Origin: Albidovulum sp.
Lineage (GTDB): Bacteria > Pseudomonadota > Alphaproteobacteria > Rhodobacterales > Rhodobacteraceae
Length of the DNA: 64,000 nt
Assembly (NCBI GenBank): GCA_020637635.1
Contig: JACKKB010000003.1
Span: 1-64,000 of the forward strand
Reading direction: 5' to 3'
Under the pieces are notes generated by a model. It saw nothing but the letters and a program-made list of their open reading frames with translations. It was not told where the DNA came from and ran no database searches. Shown here piece by piece: positions 37,545 through 46,401 of this stretch (position 1 is the stretch's first letter; each line of letters starts with the position of its first letter). The position numbers were made by a program, and so were the translations under genes.

Positions 37545-39782
37545 ATGTCGCTCGACGAATACACACGCCGCGAGTTCAAGCAGGTCGGGACCCGTGTGCG
37601 CCGCCCCGATGGCGTCGACAAGGTCACCGGCCGGGCGCTCTATGGCGCCGACGCCACCGCGCCCGGCATGCTCGTGGGCCGCATCCTGCGCTCGCCCCAT
37701 CCCCATGCCAGGATCGTCGCGATCGACACCTCCGCGGCCGGGGCGCTGAAGGGCGTCAAGGCGGTCATCACCGGCGCCGACCTTCCGGTGCAGGAGGACA
37801 ACTTCATCCGCGACGTTCAGGACAACTGCATGGCCCGCGACAAGGCGCTCTATGACGGTCACGCCGTCGCCGCCGTGGCCGCGGTGGATGCGGCGACGGC
37901 GAAGGCCGCGCTGAAGCTCATCAAGGTCACCTACGAGATCCTGCCCCACGTCACCGATGTCGACATCGCGGTCAAGCCGGGCGCACCGGTCGTGCTGGCT
38001 GGCAGGACACTGGAGAACGTGCCTGCCGGCATGTCCGAAAACGTCACCAGCCACTGCGAATTCGGCCATGGCGATCCCGAGGCCGGCTTCGCCAGGGCCG
38101 ATCACATCGTCGAGCGCAGCTTCCGCACGGCCGCCACCCATCAGGGCTACATCGAGCCGCACGCGGCGCTCGCCTCGGTCACCTCCGACGGTAAGGCCGA
38201 GCTCTGGTGCTGCACGCAGGGCCAGTTTTTCGTCCGCACGCTTTGCGCCGCGATCATGGAGATGGAAGCGAGCCAGCTGCGCGTCACCGCCTCCGAGATC
38301 GGCGGCGGCTTCGGCGGCAAGACCACCGTCTTCATCGAACCCGTGGCGCTGGCCCTGAGCCGCAAGGCCGGGCGGCCGGTGAAGATCGTGATGACCCGCG
38401 ACGAGGTCTTCCGCGCGACGGGCCCGACCGTCCACACCTCGATGGACATCCGGATCGGCATGACGAAGGACGGCACGATCACGGCTGCGGACGCGCATCT
38501 GCGCTATTCCGGCGGTGCCTTCCCCTGCGGCACGGTCGACATGGGCGCCCAGGCGGCCTTCGCGGCCTACGATCTGGAGCACGTCCGCACCTATGGCTGG
38601 AACGTTCTCACCAACCGCCCGAAGGAAGCGGCCTACCGCGCCCCGGGGGCGCCGCAGGCGATCTATGCCGTCGAAAGCGTGATCGACGAGCTGTGCCAGC
38701 ACTTCGGCCTCGACCCGATCGAGGTGCGGTTGAAGAACGCCGCCCGGAAGGGCACGAAGTCCTCCTACGGGCCGACCTTCTCCGATATCGGCCTTGTCGC
38801 GACACTTGAGGCGGCGAAGCAGCATCCGCACTATTGCGCGCCGCTTGCGCCCGGTCAGGGCCGCGGCATTTCCTGCGGCTTCTGGTTCAACTTCGGCGGC
38901 AACACCTGCGTCTCGCTGAACGTGAACACCGATGGCACCGTGGGCATCACCGAGGGCAACCCCGACATCGGCGGTTCGCGCGCCTCGATCAGCCTCATGG
39001 CGGCCGAGGAACTGGGCATCCCCTATGACCGCGTCCGCACCATCGTCGCCGACACCTCGGCGCTCGGCTACAACGATGTGACCGACGGCAGCCGCGTGAC
39101 CTTCGCGGTGGGCCTTGCCACAATCAAGGCCGCCCGCGATGCGGTGAAGAAGATGTGCGCCCGCGCCGCGAAGATCTGGGGCATCGACGAGGAGGCCGTG
39201 GAATGGAAGGACGGCGCCGCCGTCCCCGCCGGGCCGAACGCCGGAAAGTTCCCGCCGATGGCGCTTGCCGAGATCGCGGCGGTATCGTTCGAGACCGGTG
39301 GCCCGATCGCCGGCCACCACGAGGTGAATGTCGACGGCGCCGGTGTCAGCTTCGGCGTCCACATCGTCGACGTCGAGGTGGACCGCGAAACCGGCGCGAC
39401 CAAGGTGCTGCGCTATACCGTCTTCCAGGATGCCGGCAAGGCGGTGCATCCCTCCTATGTCGAGGGCCAGATGCAGGGCGGCGCGGTTCAGGGGATCGGC
39501 TGGGCGCTGAACGAGGAATACATCTATGGCGCCGACGGGCGCCTGCAGAACCCGGGCTTTCTCGACTACCGGGTGCCGGTCGCCTCGGATCTGCCGGCGA
39601 TCGACACGGTCATTCTCGAGATCCCGAACCCCGGCCACCCCTACGGTGTGCGCGGTGTCGGCGAGACGGGAATCGTCCCGCCGCTCGCCGCGCTCTCGAA
39701 CGCCGTCTCGCGGTCGGCCGGTATCCGGCTAGCCGAGCTGCCGATGTCGCCGCCGCGGGTGCTCGCGGCGCTCGACGGCTGA
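37545..39782 (+). CDS. molybdenum hydroxylase large (molybdopterin-binding) subunit, xanthine dehydrogenase family
   Basis: 745 residues. Family landmarks: GVDKVTGRALYGADATAPGM near the start, molybdopterin loop IGGGFGGKT (about residues 251-259), AYRAPGAPQAIYAVE (about 362), and the catalytic Glu in GVRGVGETGIVPP (about 705). The AYRAPG form, rather than the AYxCSFR loop of aerobic CO dehydrogenase, indicates hydroxylation of an aromatic, heterocyclic or aldehyde substrate. Which one is not readable. Operon order is M-S-L followed by a MoaD-like gene. Confidence 0.93.
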   Translation: MSLDEYTRREFKQVGTRVRRPDGVDKVTGRALYGADATAPGMLVGRILRSPHPHARIVAIDTSAAGALKGVKAVITGADLPVQEDNFIRDVQDNCMARDKALYDGHAVAAVAAVDAATAKAALKLIKVTYEILPHVTDVDIAVKPGAPVVLAGRTLENVPAGMSENVTSHCEFGHGDPEAGFARADHIVERSFRTAATHQGYIEPHAALASVTSDGKAELWCCTQGQFFVRTLCAAIMEMEASQLRVTASEIGGGFGGKTTVFIEPVALALSRKAGRPVKIVMTRDEVFRATGPTVHTSMDIRIGMTKDGTITAADAHLRYSGGAFPCGTVDMGAQAAFAAYDLEHVRTYGWNVLTNRPKEAAYRAPGAPQAIYAVESVIDELCQHFGLDPIEVRLKNAARKGTKSSYGPTFSDIGLVATLEAAKQHPHYCAPLAPGQGRGISCGFWFNFGGNTCVSLNVNTDGTVGITEGNPDIGGSRASISLMAAEELGIPYDRVRTIVADTSALGYNDVTDGSRVTFAVGLATIKAARDAVKKMCARAAKIWGIDEEAVEWKDGAAVPAGPNAGKFPPMALAEIAAVSFETGGPIAGHHEVNVDGAGVSFGVHIVDVEVDRETGATKVLRYTVFQDAGKAVHPSYVEGQMQGGAVQGIGWALNEEYIYGADGRLQNPGFLDYRVPVASDLPAIDTVILEIPNPGHPYGVRGVGETGIVPPLAALSNAVSRSAGIRLAELPMSPPRVLAALDG

Positions 39783-39797
39783 GCCGGGAGGGCCGAG

Positions 39798-40043
39798 ATG
39801 GTCAAGGTCCGGCTCTGGGGCTCGCTCCGGCAGGCGGCCGAGGGCCAGACGGAAATCGAGGTCGAGGCGCGCACCTTCAAGGAGCTCCTCGACCGTCTCG
39901 TCGAGACCCATCCCGGCCTCGAGCCGCAGATCCGGCGCGGCGTGTCCCTCTCGCTCGACGGGGTGATCTACCGCGAGGCGTGGTTCACCGAGATCCGACC
40001 CGAGAGCGAGGTCGTTCTGATGCCCTACATGACCGGCGGCTAG
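39798..40043 (+). CDS. MoaD/ThiS family sulfur-carrier protein
   Basis: 81 residues. Ubiquitin-like fold pattern (VKVRLWGSLRQAAEGQTEIEVEA, then SLDGVIYREAWFTEIRPESEVVLMP) ending in the diagnostic MTGG. The terminal Gly-Gly is adenylated and thiocarboxylated in molybdopterin synthase small subunits. It begins 15 bp after the molybdenum-hydroxylase large subunit, so it is probably a dedicated or supplementary MoaD for cofactor supply. No MoaE is adjacent. Confidence 0.88.
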   Translation: MVKVRLWGSLRQAAEGQTEIEVEARTFKELLDRLVETHPGLEPQIRRGVSLSLDGVIYREAWFTEIRPESEVVLMPYMTGG

Positions 40044-40226
40044 GGCCCTCGATGCCGCGCGGCCGTCGCAAACGGCTCTATTGAGTCGTATTCTGGCATC
40101 GCACAAGCGCGACTTTGCCCGATTTTTCACCAACGCCGACACCAAACGAGGTTGCAATCGAGCCACACTTTGTCTTTAGTGCGGTGACGGGTAACAACGA
40201 CAAAAAATAGCAACGGGGAGCCCGAT
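40044..40226. promoter_or_regulatory. promoter region of the ABC transporter operon
   Basis: A 183-bp gap, clearly AT-richer than its surroundings over its last 140 bp, between the MoaD-like gene and the transporter. It carries TTGCAA and A-rich leader CGACAAAAAATAGC. No regulator palindrome was recognised. The transporter is therefore probably transcribed separately from the hydroxylase operon. Confidence 0.4.
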
Positions 40227-41333
40227 TTGTTGGATTCACGCACCGGCGGTGACGCCGCCTTTGTCGCGTTTGAGCATGTCCAGAAGAGCTATGACGGAGA
40301 GACTCTGGTCGTAAAGGACCTGAATCTCGCGATCTCCAAGGGCGAATTCCTGACAATGCTGGGGCCGTCGGGGTCGGGAAAGACCACCTGCCTGATGATG
40401 CTGGCGGGCTTCGAGACGGCAACCCACGGCGAGATCAAGCTGAACGGCCGCCCGATCAACAACATCCCGCCGCACAAGCGCGGCATCGGCATGGTGTTCC
40501 AGAACTACGCGCTTTTTCCGCACATGACAGTCGCCGAGAATCTCGCCTTCCCCTTGGAAGTGCGCGATATCGGCAAGTCCGACCGGGAGGCCAAGGTCAA
40601 ACGCGCGCTCGACATGGTCCAGATGGGCAATCTCGGCGGCCGTCGTCCGGCACAGCTTTCGGGCGGCCAGCAGCAGCGTGTGGCGCTTGCCCGCGCGCTG
40701 GTGTTCGAGCCCGAGCTGGTGCTGATGGACGAACCGCTCGGCGCGCTCGACAAGCAGTTGCGCGAACACATGCAGTTCGAGATCACCCGCCTTGCCCACG
40801 ATCTGGGTATCACCACGGTCTATGTCACCCATGACCAGACCGAGGCGCTGACCATGTCGGACAACATCGCCGTCTTCGACGATGGCCGCATCCAGCAGCT
40901 CGCCCCGCCCACCGTCCTCTATGAACAGCCGATGAACAGTTTCGTCGCCCAGTTCATCGGCGAGAACAACACGCTTCTCGGGACCGTCAAGGAGATCCGT
41001 GGCGATCTCGCGGTGGTGGAACTCGACGATGGCGAACTGATCGACTGCAAGCCTGTCAACGTCTCCAAGGCCGGCGAGCGCACCAAGGTCTCGATCCGTC
41101 CCGAGCGCGTCGAATTCAACAAGGCGCGGCTGAAGCCAGGTGCGCATACGCTCAAGGCAGAAGTGCTCGAGTTCATCTACATGGGCGACATCTTCCGCAC
41201 CCGCCTTCGCGTTGCCGGCAACGACGATTTCGTCGTCAAGACCCGCAACGCGCCGGACCAGGTCCGGCTTCAACCCGGCCAGCAAATCGAAATCGGCTGG
41301 CTGCCGCAGGATTGCCGAGCGCTCGACGCCTGA
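40227..41333 (+). CDS. spermidine/putrescine-type ABC transporter ATP-binding protein
   Basis: 368 residues. Walker A GPSGSGKTT (about residues 46-54), Q-loop VFQNYALFPHMTV, signature LSGGQQQRVALARAL, Walker B LVLMDEPLGALD, H-loop VTHDQTEALTMSD, and a C-terminal TOBE domain (VSIRPERVEF). No ATG precedes the conserved region: translation must begin at TTG 40227 or TTG 40230, both well spaced after GGGGAG. First gene of a four-gene importer (ATPase, binding protein, two permeases). Confidence 0.93.
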   Translation: MLDSRTGGDAAFVAFEHVQKSYDGETLVVKDLNLAISKGEFLTMLGPSGSGKTTCLMMLAGFETATHGEIKLNGRPINNIPPHKRGIGMVFQNYALFPHMTVAENLAFPLEVRDIGKSDREAKVKRALDMVQMGNLGGRRPAQLSGGQQQRVALARALVFEPELVLMDEPLGALDKQLREHMQFEITRLAHDLGITTVYVTHDQTEALTMSDNIAVFDDGRIQQLAPPTVLYEQPMNSFVAQFIGENNTLLGTVKEIRGDLAVVELDDGELIDCKPVNVSKAGERTKVSIRPERVEFNKARLKPGAHTLKAEVLEFIYMGDIFRTRLRVAGNDDFVVKTRNAPDQVRLQPGQQIEIGWLPQDCRALDA

Positions 41334-41413
41334 ACGCCGCGCGATATTGGTCTTGCCGCTTACCCGTGGCGGCGGCCTGTCTCTTGTTACGGGAACCGAT
41401 AGGGAGTCTTGAA

Positions 41414-42508
41414 ATGAAAACAACAACCTTCTTGCTCGCGACCAGCGCGCTGACGCTTGCCGCCGGCAGCGCCTCGGCGATCGATCTGACCTTCGTCTCC
41501 TGGGGCGGCGCCTACCAGGATTCGCAGCTCAAGGCCTATGCCGAACCCTACATGGCCTTGCATCCCGACGTGAAAATCGTCTGGGACGAAAGCTCGGCCG
41601 AAGCCGTGGCCAAGCTGCGCGCCATGCACGAGGCGGGCAACCTCACCTGGGATCTGGTCGATGTGACGGTCTCCGATTCGATCCGCCTGTGCGACGAGGG
41701 CCTTGCCAAGGAGATCGATTTCGACGCCGATCTCGCCCCGGCGCCCGACGGCACCCCGGCCACCGAGGACTTCGGCGCCACGCTGCAGAACGACTGCTTC
41801 ATCCCTCAGATCGTCTACTCGACCACCTGGGGCTACCGCACCGACAAGGTCGGTGACACGCCGCCCTCGACCATCTGCGACGTCTTCGATCTCGCGAAAT
41901 ATCCGGGCAAGCGCGCCATGCAGAAGCGCCCGATCGACAACGTCGAATGGGCACTCTACTGCGACGGCGTTGCCAAGGAAGACCTCTACAGCGTGCTCGG
42001 CACCGATGAAGGCGTGGCGCGAGCCTTCGCCAAGCTCGACACGATCAAGGATCAGGTCGTCTGGTGGACCGCCGGTGCAGAGACCCCGCAACTTCTCGCC
42101 GATGGCGAGGTCGTGATGGGTTCGACCTTCAACGGCCGCCTCTTCTCGGCCATCGTCGAGCAGAAGCAGCCGATCGCGATGCTCTGGGACATGCAGTCGT
42201 ATGACCTCGACGGCTGGATCGTGCCGACGGGTCTGGCCCCCGAGCGCGAGGCCGTCGTGATGGACTTCCTGAAGTTCGCCACCGACACCCAGCGTCTTGC
42301 CGACCAGGCCAAGTACATCTCCTACGGCCCGGCCCGCGCCTCTTCGGCGCCGCTCGTCGGCAAGCTTGAGGGGACCGATATCGAGATGGCGCCCTTCATG
42401 CCGACCGATCCGGCCAACGCGACGAACGTGCTCCACTACGACTACACCTGGTGGGCCGATCACCGCGACGATCTGGACGCGAAGTTCCAGGCCTGGCTTG
42501 CCCAGTGA
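41414..42508 (+). CDS. ABC transporter periplasmic binding protein, PotD-like
   Basis: 364 residues. Signal peptide MKTTTFLLATSALTLAAGSA with ASA cleavage, then IDLTFVSWGGAYQDSQLKAY, the family opening for polyamine-type (COG0687) binding proteins. DVTVSDSIRLCDEGLAKEID and WWTAGAETPQLLADGEVVMG follow. Three cysteines are unusual for the family and could form a disulfide. The ligand may be a polyamine, betaine or other cation; it is not decided by sequence. A perfect stem-loop follows the stop. Confidence 0.93.
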   Translation: MKTTTFLLATSALTLAAGSASAIDLTFVSWGGAYQDSQLKAYAEPYMALHPDVKIVWDESSAEAVAKLRAMHEAGNLTWDLVDVTVSDSIRLCDEGLAKEIDFDADLAPAPDGTPATEDFGATLQNDCFIPQIVYSTTWGYRTDKVGDTPPSTICDVFDLAKYPGKRAMQKRPIDNVEWALYCDGVAKEDLYSVLGTDEGVARAFAKLDTIKDQVVWWTAGAETPQLLADGEVVMGSTFNGRLFSAIVEQKQPIAMLWDMQSYDLDGWIVPTGLAPEREAVVMDFLKFATDTQRLADQAKYISYGPARASSAPLVGKLEGTDIEMAPFMPTDPANATNVLHYDYTWWADHRDDLDAKFQAWLAQ

Positions 42509-42516
42509 TCCGATCC

Positions 42517-42541
42517 GGGAAGGGGCCAACGGCCCCTTCCC
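42517..42541 (+). terminator. intercistronic stem-loop after the binding-protein gene
   Basis: A perfect 11-bp inverted repeat (GGGAAGGGGCC, loop AAC, GGCCCCTTCCC) 9 bp after the stop, with no T-tract. This fits a transcript-stabilising or attenuating hairpin that keeps the binding protein in excess over the permeases, rather than a full terminator. Confidence 0.7.
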
Positions 42542-42592
42542 ACCCATTCGTTTGTCACTTTTCGATCCGACCACAGCAAGCGCGGGGAAGCG

Positions 42593-44233
42593 ATGACCGA
42601 CACTGTCGACACTGGGCCGATGAGGGCCGCCGACGGAACGCCGCTCAAGGTCTCGCTGGCGCGTGCGTTGCGGCGCCAGAAGATACGGGCGCTGGCCCTG
42701 GTGGCGCCGCTGCTGATCTTCGTCCTTGTGACCTTCATCGCGCCGATCGCCGATATGCTCTTCCGTTCGGTCGAGAACCAGATCGTCCACGATACCCTGC
42801 CCAACACCGTCCGCGCGCTGGCTGACTGGGACCCCTCGAGTGCCGAAACGCCGGGCGAGCCGGTCTATGCCGGGCTTGCCATCGACCTGCAGACTGCGGC
42901 CGAGATGAAGGCGCATACAAGGCTCGGTTCGCGGCTGAACTACGAAGACCCCGGCATCTCCTCGCTGTTCCGCCAGTCCGGCCGGAACGTGGATGACTTC
43001 GGCAAGGCGGCGATGAAGGAACTGGTGGCCGCCGACCCTGCCTGGAAGGACGGAGCCACCTGGGGAAATCTTCTGGGGACCGACAAGTGGGTCGAGGCCC
43101 AGACCGCCTGGGGCGCGGACAAGACCGGCCTGCAACCAGCCTTCAAGGCCCGCTCCGGTGTTGCCGGGACGCTGCCGAGGACGCTTGGAGCCTATGCGCT
43201 CTTTGCCGCCGACGCCCGTGAAAGCGGCCGCAAGAGCGCCCTCGAGAGCAAACCCTGGCCGGCGCTCGCGACCGCGCTCGAACAGGACCTGCGCGCCGCC
43301 GCGCCCGAATCCCTGAGCGCCCTGGAAGGCATCGACACGGCACTTCTGGCCAGGACCCGCGATGCCGTGGACGCCGCCGCCCCCGTAGATTACCGCGCCG
43401 ACTTCCTGGCCATGGACAAGGACTGGGCCAGCCCCGATGTCTGGCGGACGATCCGGGTCTTCAGCCCGCAATACACTGCGGGCTACTTCCTGAACTCGAT
43501 CGACCTCGAAAAGACCTACGAGGGCATCACGAAGCGACCGCCGGAAGAACGCATCTACGTCACCCTCTTCGTCCGCACGCTGTGGATGTCGATGCTGATC
43601 ACCTTCTGCTGCCTGCTCCTCGGTTATCCCGTGGCCTGGCTGCTCGCCAACCTGCGCGCCTCGACGGCCAACGTGCTCATGATCCTCGTGCTGCTGCCGT
43701 TCTGGACCTCGCTTCTGGTCCGGACCTCGGCCTGGAAGGTCCTTCTGCAGCAGCAGGGCGTCATCAACGATCTTCTCGTCTGGCTCGGCCTGGTCGACGA
43801 CGGCCACCGGCTGGCGATGATCAACAACCAGTTCGGCACGATCATCGCCATGACGCACATCCTGCTGCCCTTCATGATCCTGCCGCTCTATTCGGTGATG
43901 AAGACCATCCCGCCGTCGTTCCTGCGTGCCGCGCGATCGCTCGGCGCGACGCCCTGGACCGCTTTCTGGCGGGTCTACTTCCCGCAATCGGTGCCGGGCA
44001 TCGGGGCCGGCTCGATTCTCTGCTTCATCCTCGCGATCGGCTACTACATCACCCCGGAACTCGTCGGCGGGACGCAGGGCGTGTTCATCTCGAACCGGAT
44101 CGCCTTCCACATCTCGTCCTCGCTGAACTGGGGGCTCGCCGCAGCGCTCGGCACGATCCTTCTCGCCGCCGTGCTGCTGCTCTACTACGTCTACGACAAG
44201 ATCGTGGGCATCGATAACGTGAAGCTGGGGTAG
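42593..44233 (+). CDS. ABC transporter permease, PotB-like, with large periplasmic insert
   Basis: 546 residues against about 275-300 for ordinary PotB. TM1 is at about 26-50 (LALVAPLLIFVLVTFIAPIAD), then roughly 260 mostly polar, Ala/Asp-rich residues (about 58-318) before the permease core YVTLFVRTLWMSMLITFCCLL. The core has five further segments and the EAA loop RAARSLGATPWTAFWRVYFP. The insert is placed between TM1 and TM2, so it should face the periplasm. I infer a docking or sensing domain for the binding protein. The frame is continuous, so it is not an annotation fusion. Confidence 0.9.
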   Translation: MTDTVDTGPMRAADGTPLKVSLARALRRQKIRALALVAPLLIFVLVTFIAPIADMLFRSVENQIVHDTLPNTVRALADWDPSSAETPGEPVYAGLAIDLQTAAEMKAHTRLGSRLNYEDPGISSLFRQSGRNVDDFGKAAMKELVAADPAWKDGATWGNLLGTDKWVEAQTAWGADKTGLQPAFKARSGVAGTLPRTLGAYALFAADARESGRKSALESKPWPALATALEQDLRAAAPESLSALEGIDTALLARTRDAVDAAAPVDYRADFLAMDKDWASPDVWRTIRVFSPQYTAGYFLNSIDLEKTYEGITKRPPEERIYVTLFVRTLWMSMLITFCCLLLGYPVAWLLANLRASTANVLMILVLLPFWTSLLVRTSAWKVLLQQQGVINDLLVWLGLVDDGHRLAMINNQFGTIIAMTHILLPFMILPLYSVMKTIPPSFLRAARSLGATPWTAFWRVYFPQSVPGIGAGSILCFILAIGYYITPELVGGTQGVFISNRIAFHISSSLNWGLAAALGTILLAAVLLLYYVYDKIVGIDNVKLG

Positions 44234-44236
44234 ACC

Positions 44237-45451
44237 ATGGCCGCGATCACCGTCGATATGCCGAGACCGAGCCTCACGGGGTTCACGCTGCCACTGAACG
44301 CGCTCGCCGGGGCCCTGCTCGGTTACGTCGTCGGCACGGCCAATCATTCCCCGCTGACGGGTGTCCTGGCCGGCGCCGTCTTTGCCGCCCTTCTCGCTTT
44401 CGTGGTGGTCTCGTTCCGCCAGCGCCGGCTCGGACGGCTGGCGGGCGCCCTCATCACCGGCGCCGTCGGCGCCTTGATCGCCGGCATCTCGGGCGCCCTC
44501 GCCGGGGCGATCCTCGGGCTCGTTCTCAGCTGGTTCGCCTACTGGCTCTCGAGCGGCGACTACCGCGCCTCGGTCCCGATCTATGCAACCCCGCGCGAAG
44601 TGCTCTGGCACAACAGCTTCCGGCTCATTTGCGGGCTCATCTTCTTCTTCCTGATCGCCCCCGTCGTGGTCGTCATCCCGCTCAGCTTCAACGCCGAGAA
44701 CTTCTTCACCTTCACGCCGAAGATGCTGGCGCTCGATCCCGAGGGCTATTCGCTCAAGCACTACCAGGACTTCTTCACCAACCCCGACTGGACGCGGCCG
44801 CTGAAGAATTCCTTCACCATCGCGCCGCTCGCAACGATCCTCTCGGTCTCGCTCGGCACGCTCGCGGCAATCGGCCTCAGCCAGAGCCATGTGCCCGGCC
44901 GCCGCGCGATCATGGCGATCCTGATCTCGCCGATGATCGTGCCGCTGATCATCTCGGCCACCGGCATGTTCTTCTTCTATGCCAAGCTCGGCAACTGGAT
45001 GGAGGCTCACCTCGGCCTCTCGAAGGACTTCCTCGGCTATGTGAAGGTCGTGCTGGCCCACGCCGTTCTCGGCATCCCCTTCGTCATCATCACCGTGACC
45101 GCGACGTTGGTCGGCTTCGACCGCTCGCTCACCCGCGCGGCCGCCAACATGGGCGCGGGCCCGGTCCGGACCTTCTTCAAGGTGCAGATGCCGCTGATCC
45201 TGCCCGGGGTCATTTCCGGTGCGCTTTTCGCCTTCATCACCTCGTTCGACGAGGTGGTCGTGGTGCTCTTCGTCGGCTCCGCCAGCCAGAAGACCCTGCC
45301 CTGGCAGATGTTCACCGGACTGCGCGAACAGATATCGCCGACGATCCTTGCCGTCGCGACGGTGTTGGTGGCCTTCTCGATCGCCCTTCTGACCACGGTC
45401 GAGCTTCTGCGCCGCCGGTCGGAGCGGCTGCGCGGCATGTCGCCGAGCTGA
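44237..45451 (+). CDS. ABC transporter permease, PotC-like, with extra N-terminal membrane region
   Basis: 404 residues against about 260-280 for PotC. The first about 125 residues add three or four glycine/alanine-rich hydrophobic segments (ALAGALLGYVVGTANH, LITGAVGALIAGISGALAGA). The standard core starts at about residue 127 (NSFRLICGLIFFFLIAPVVVVIPLSF) with EAA loop RAAANMGAGPVRTFFKVQMPL. It begins 3 bp after the PotB-like stop. The gene ends 4 bp from the convergent AEC permease gene. Confidence 0.9.
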   Translation: MAAITVDMPRPSLTGFTLPLNALAGALLGYVVGTANHSPLTGVLAGAVFAALLAFVVVSFRQRRLGRLAGALITGAVGALIAGISGALAGAILGLVLSWFAYWLSSGDYRASVPIYATPREVLWHNSFRLICGLIFFFLIAPVVVVIPLSFNAENFFTFTPKMLALDPEGYSLKHYQDFFTNPDWTRPLKNSFTIAPLATILSVSLGTLAAIGLSQSHVPGRRAIMAILISPMIVPLIISATGMFFFYAKLGNWMEAHLGLSKDFLGYVKVVLAHAVLGIPFVIITVTATLVGFDRSLTRAAANMGAGPVRTFFKVQMPLILPGVISGALFAFITSFDEVVVVLFVGSASQKTLPWQMFTGLREQISPTILAVATVLVAFSIALLTTVELLRRRSERLRGMSPS

Positions 45452-45455
45452 GCGC

Positions 45456-46397
45456 TCAGCCGAGGATCGTCAGCCAGAGCGACACTGTCAGCACCGAGAG
45501 CGCGGTGGCGACTAGAACGGCCGTTGCCGCGACCCGTTTCGCGACCCCGTACATGTTCGCGAAGATATAGGTGTTCACCCCCGGCGCCATGGAGGCCGTC
45601 AGTACCGCCGAGCGGAAGTCTGACTGAGCCAGCCCGAGGCTGCGCCCCATCGCCCAGGTCACCGCCGGGTGCAGGACGAGCGAGATCGCGCAGACAAGGA
45701 GAACCGTGACGAGATCGCCCTCGGGCCGGTAGCGCACGAGCACGCCGCCAAGCCCGAAAAGCGCCGCCGGCAGCGCCGCCCGCACCATGAGATCGACCGC
45801 ATCCGAGACGACCTGCGGCGGGGTCGCGCCTGAGAGGTTCACGGCGAAGCCGAGCGCGATGCCGATCACGAGCGCGTTGCGGAACATCGCCGTCAGGATC
45901 GCGCGCAGCATGCTGAACGCGCCCTGGCCGCCATGCCGGACGATCTCCATCGCGGTGATCCCGAGCGCGTAGCAGAAGGGCGAATGCACCGCGATGATCG
46001 CGTAGTTCGCCGTGAGCGCCCCGGCCCCATAGGCGCGCTCGGTGATCGGCAGGCCGAGAAGAACGGAGTTCGAGAAGAGCCCGCAGAACCCGATCGCGAC
46101 GGCATCCGGCCAAGGCCGCGAAAAGAGGAACCGGGCGCCGAGGAGCCCGGCCAGAAACCCCGTCGTCGCCCCGGCATAGAACGAAAGCAGGAGCGGCCAC
46201 TGGAACGCCTGCGCCAGATCGAGCGTCGAGATCGCCCGGAACAGCAGGCAGGGGATCGCGAAGTTCTGCGTGAACGTCACAAGCCCGTCCACCGCCGCGG
46301 CACCGAGAAGCCCGAACCGCGCCGCCACATAGCCGAAACCGATGACGAGGAAGACCGGCAGCGTGACCTCGAGCAGCGCCTGAACCGGCAGCGTCAT
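45456..46397 (-). CDS. AEC family transporter
   Basis: 313 residues with about ten membrane segments in two halves. Auxin-efflux-carrier/malonate-permease features include LLEVTLPVFLVIGFGYVAARFG, FAIPCLLFRAIS, SNSVLLGLPI and PGVNTYIFANMYG. Members carry organic anions; substrate not assigned. It is the last gene of the SPOR-dac-tmk-holB-tatD-MBL operon, its ATG lying 4 bp after the MBL stop. Confidence 0.9.
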   Translation of the reverse strand: MTLPVQALLEVTLPVFLVIGFGYVAARFGLLGAAAVDGLVTFTQNFAIPCLLFRAISTLDLAQAFQWPLLLSFYAGATTGFLAGLLGARFLFSRPWPDAVAIGFCGLFSNSVLLGLPITERAYGAGALTANYAIIAVHSPFCYALGITAMEIVRHGGQGAFSMLRAILTAMFRNALVIGIALGFAVNLSGATPPQVVSDAVDLMVRAALPAALFGLGGVLVRYRPEGDLVTVLLVCAISLVLHPAVTWAMGRSLGLAQSDFRSAVLTASMAPGVNTYIFANMYGVAKRVAATAVLVATALSVLTVSLWLTILG

Positions 46398-46401
46398 CGC
46401 C

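Noticed and set aside
41387..45061. Very long minus-strand frame (over 1200 codons) opposite the ABC transporter genes.
   Set aside because: Shadow of high-GC codon use; low-complexity Arg/Glu/Gly/His composition and three well-supported genes on the other strand.
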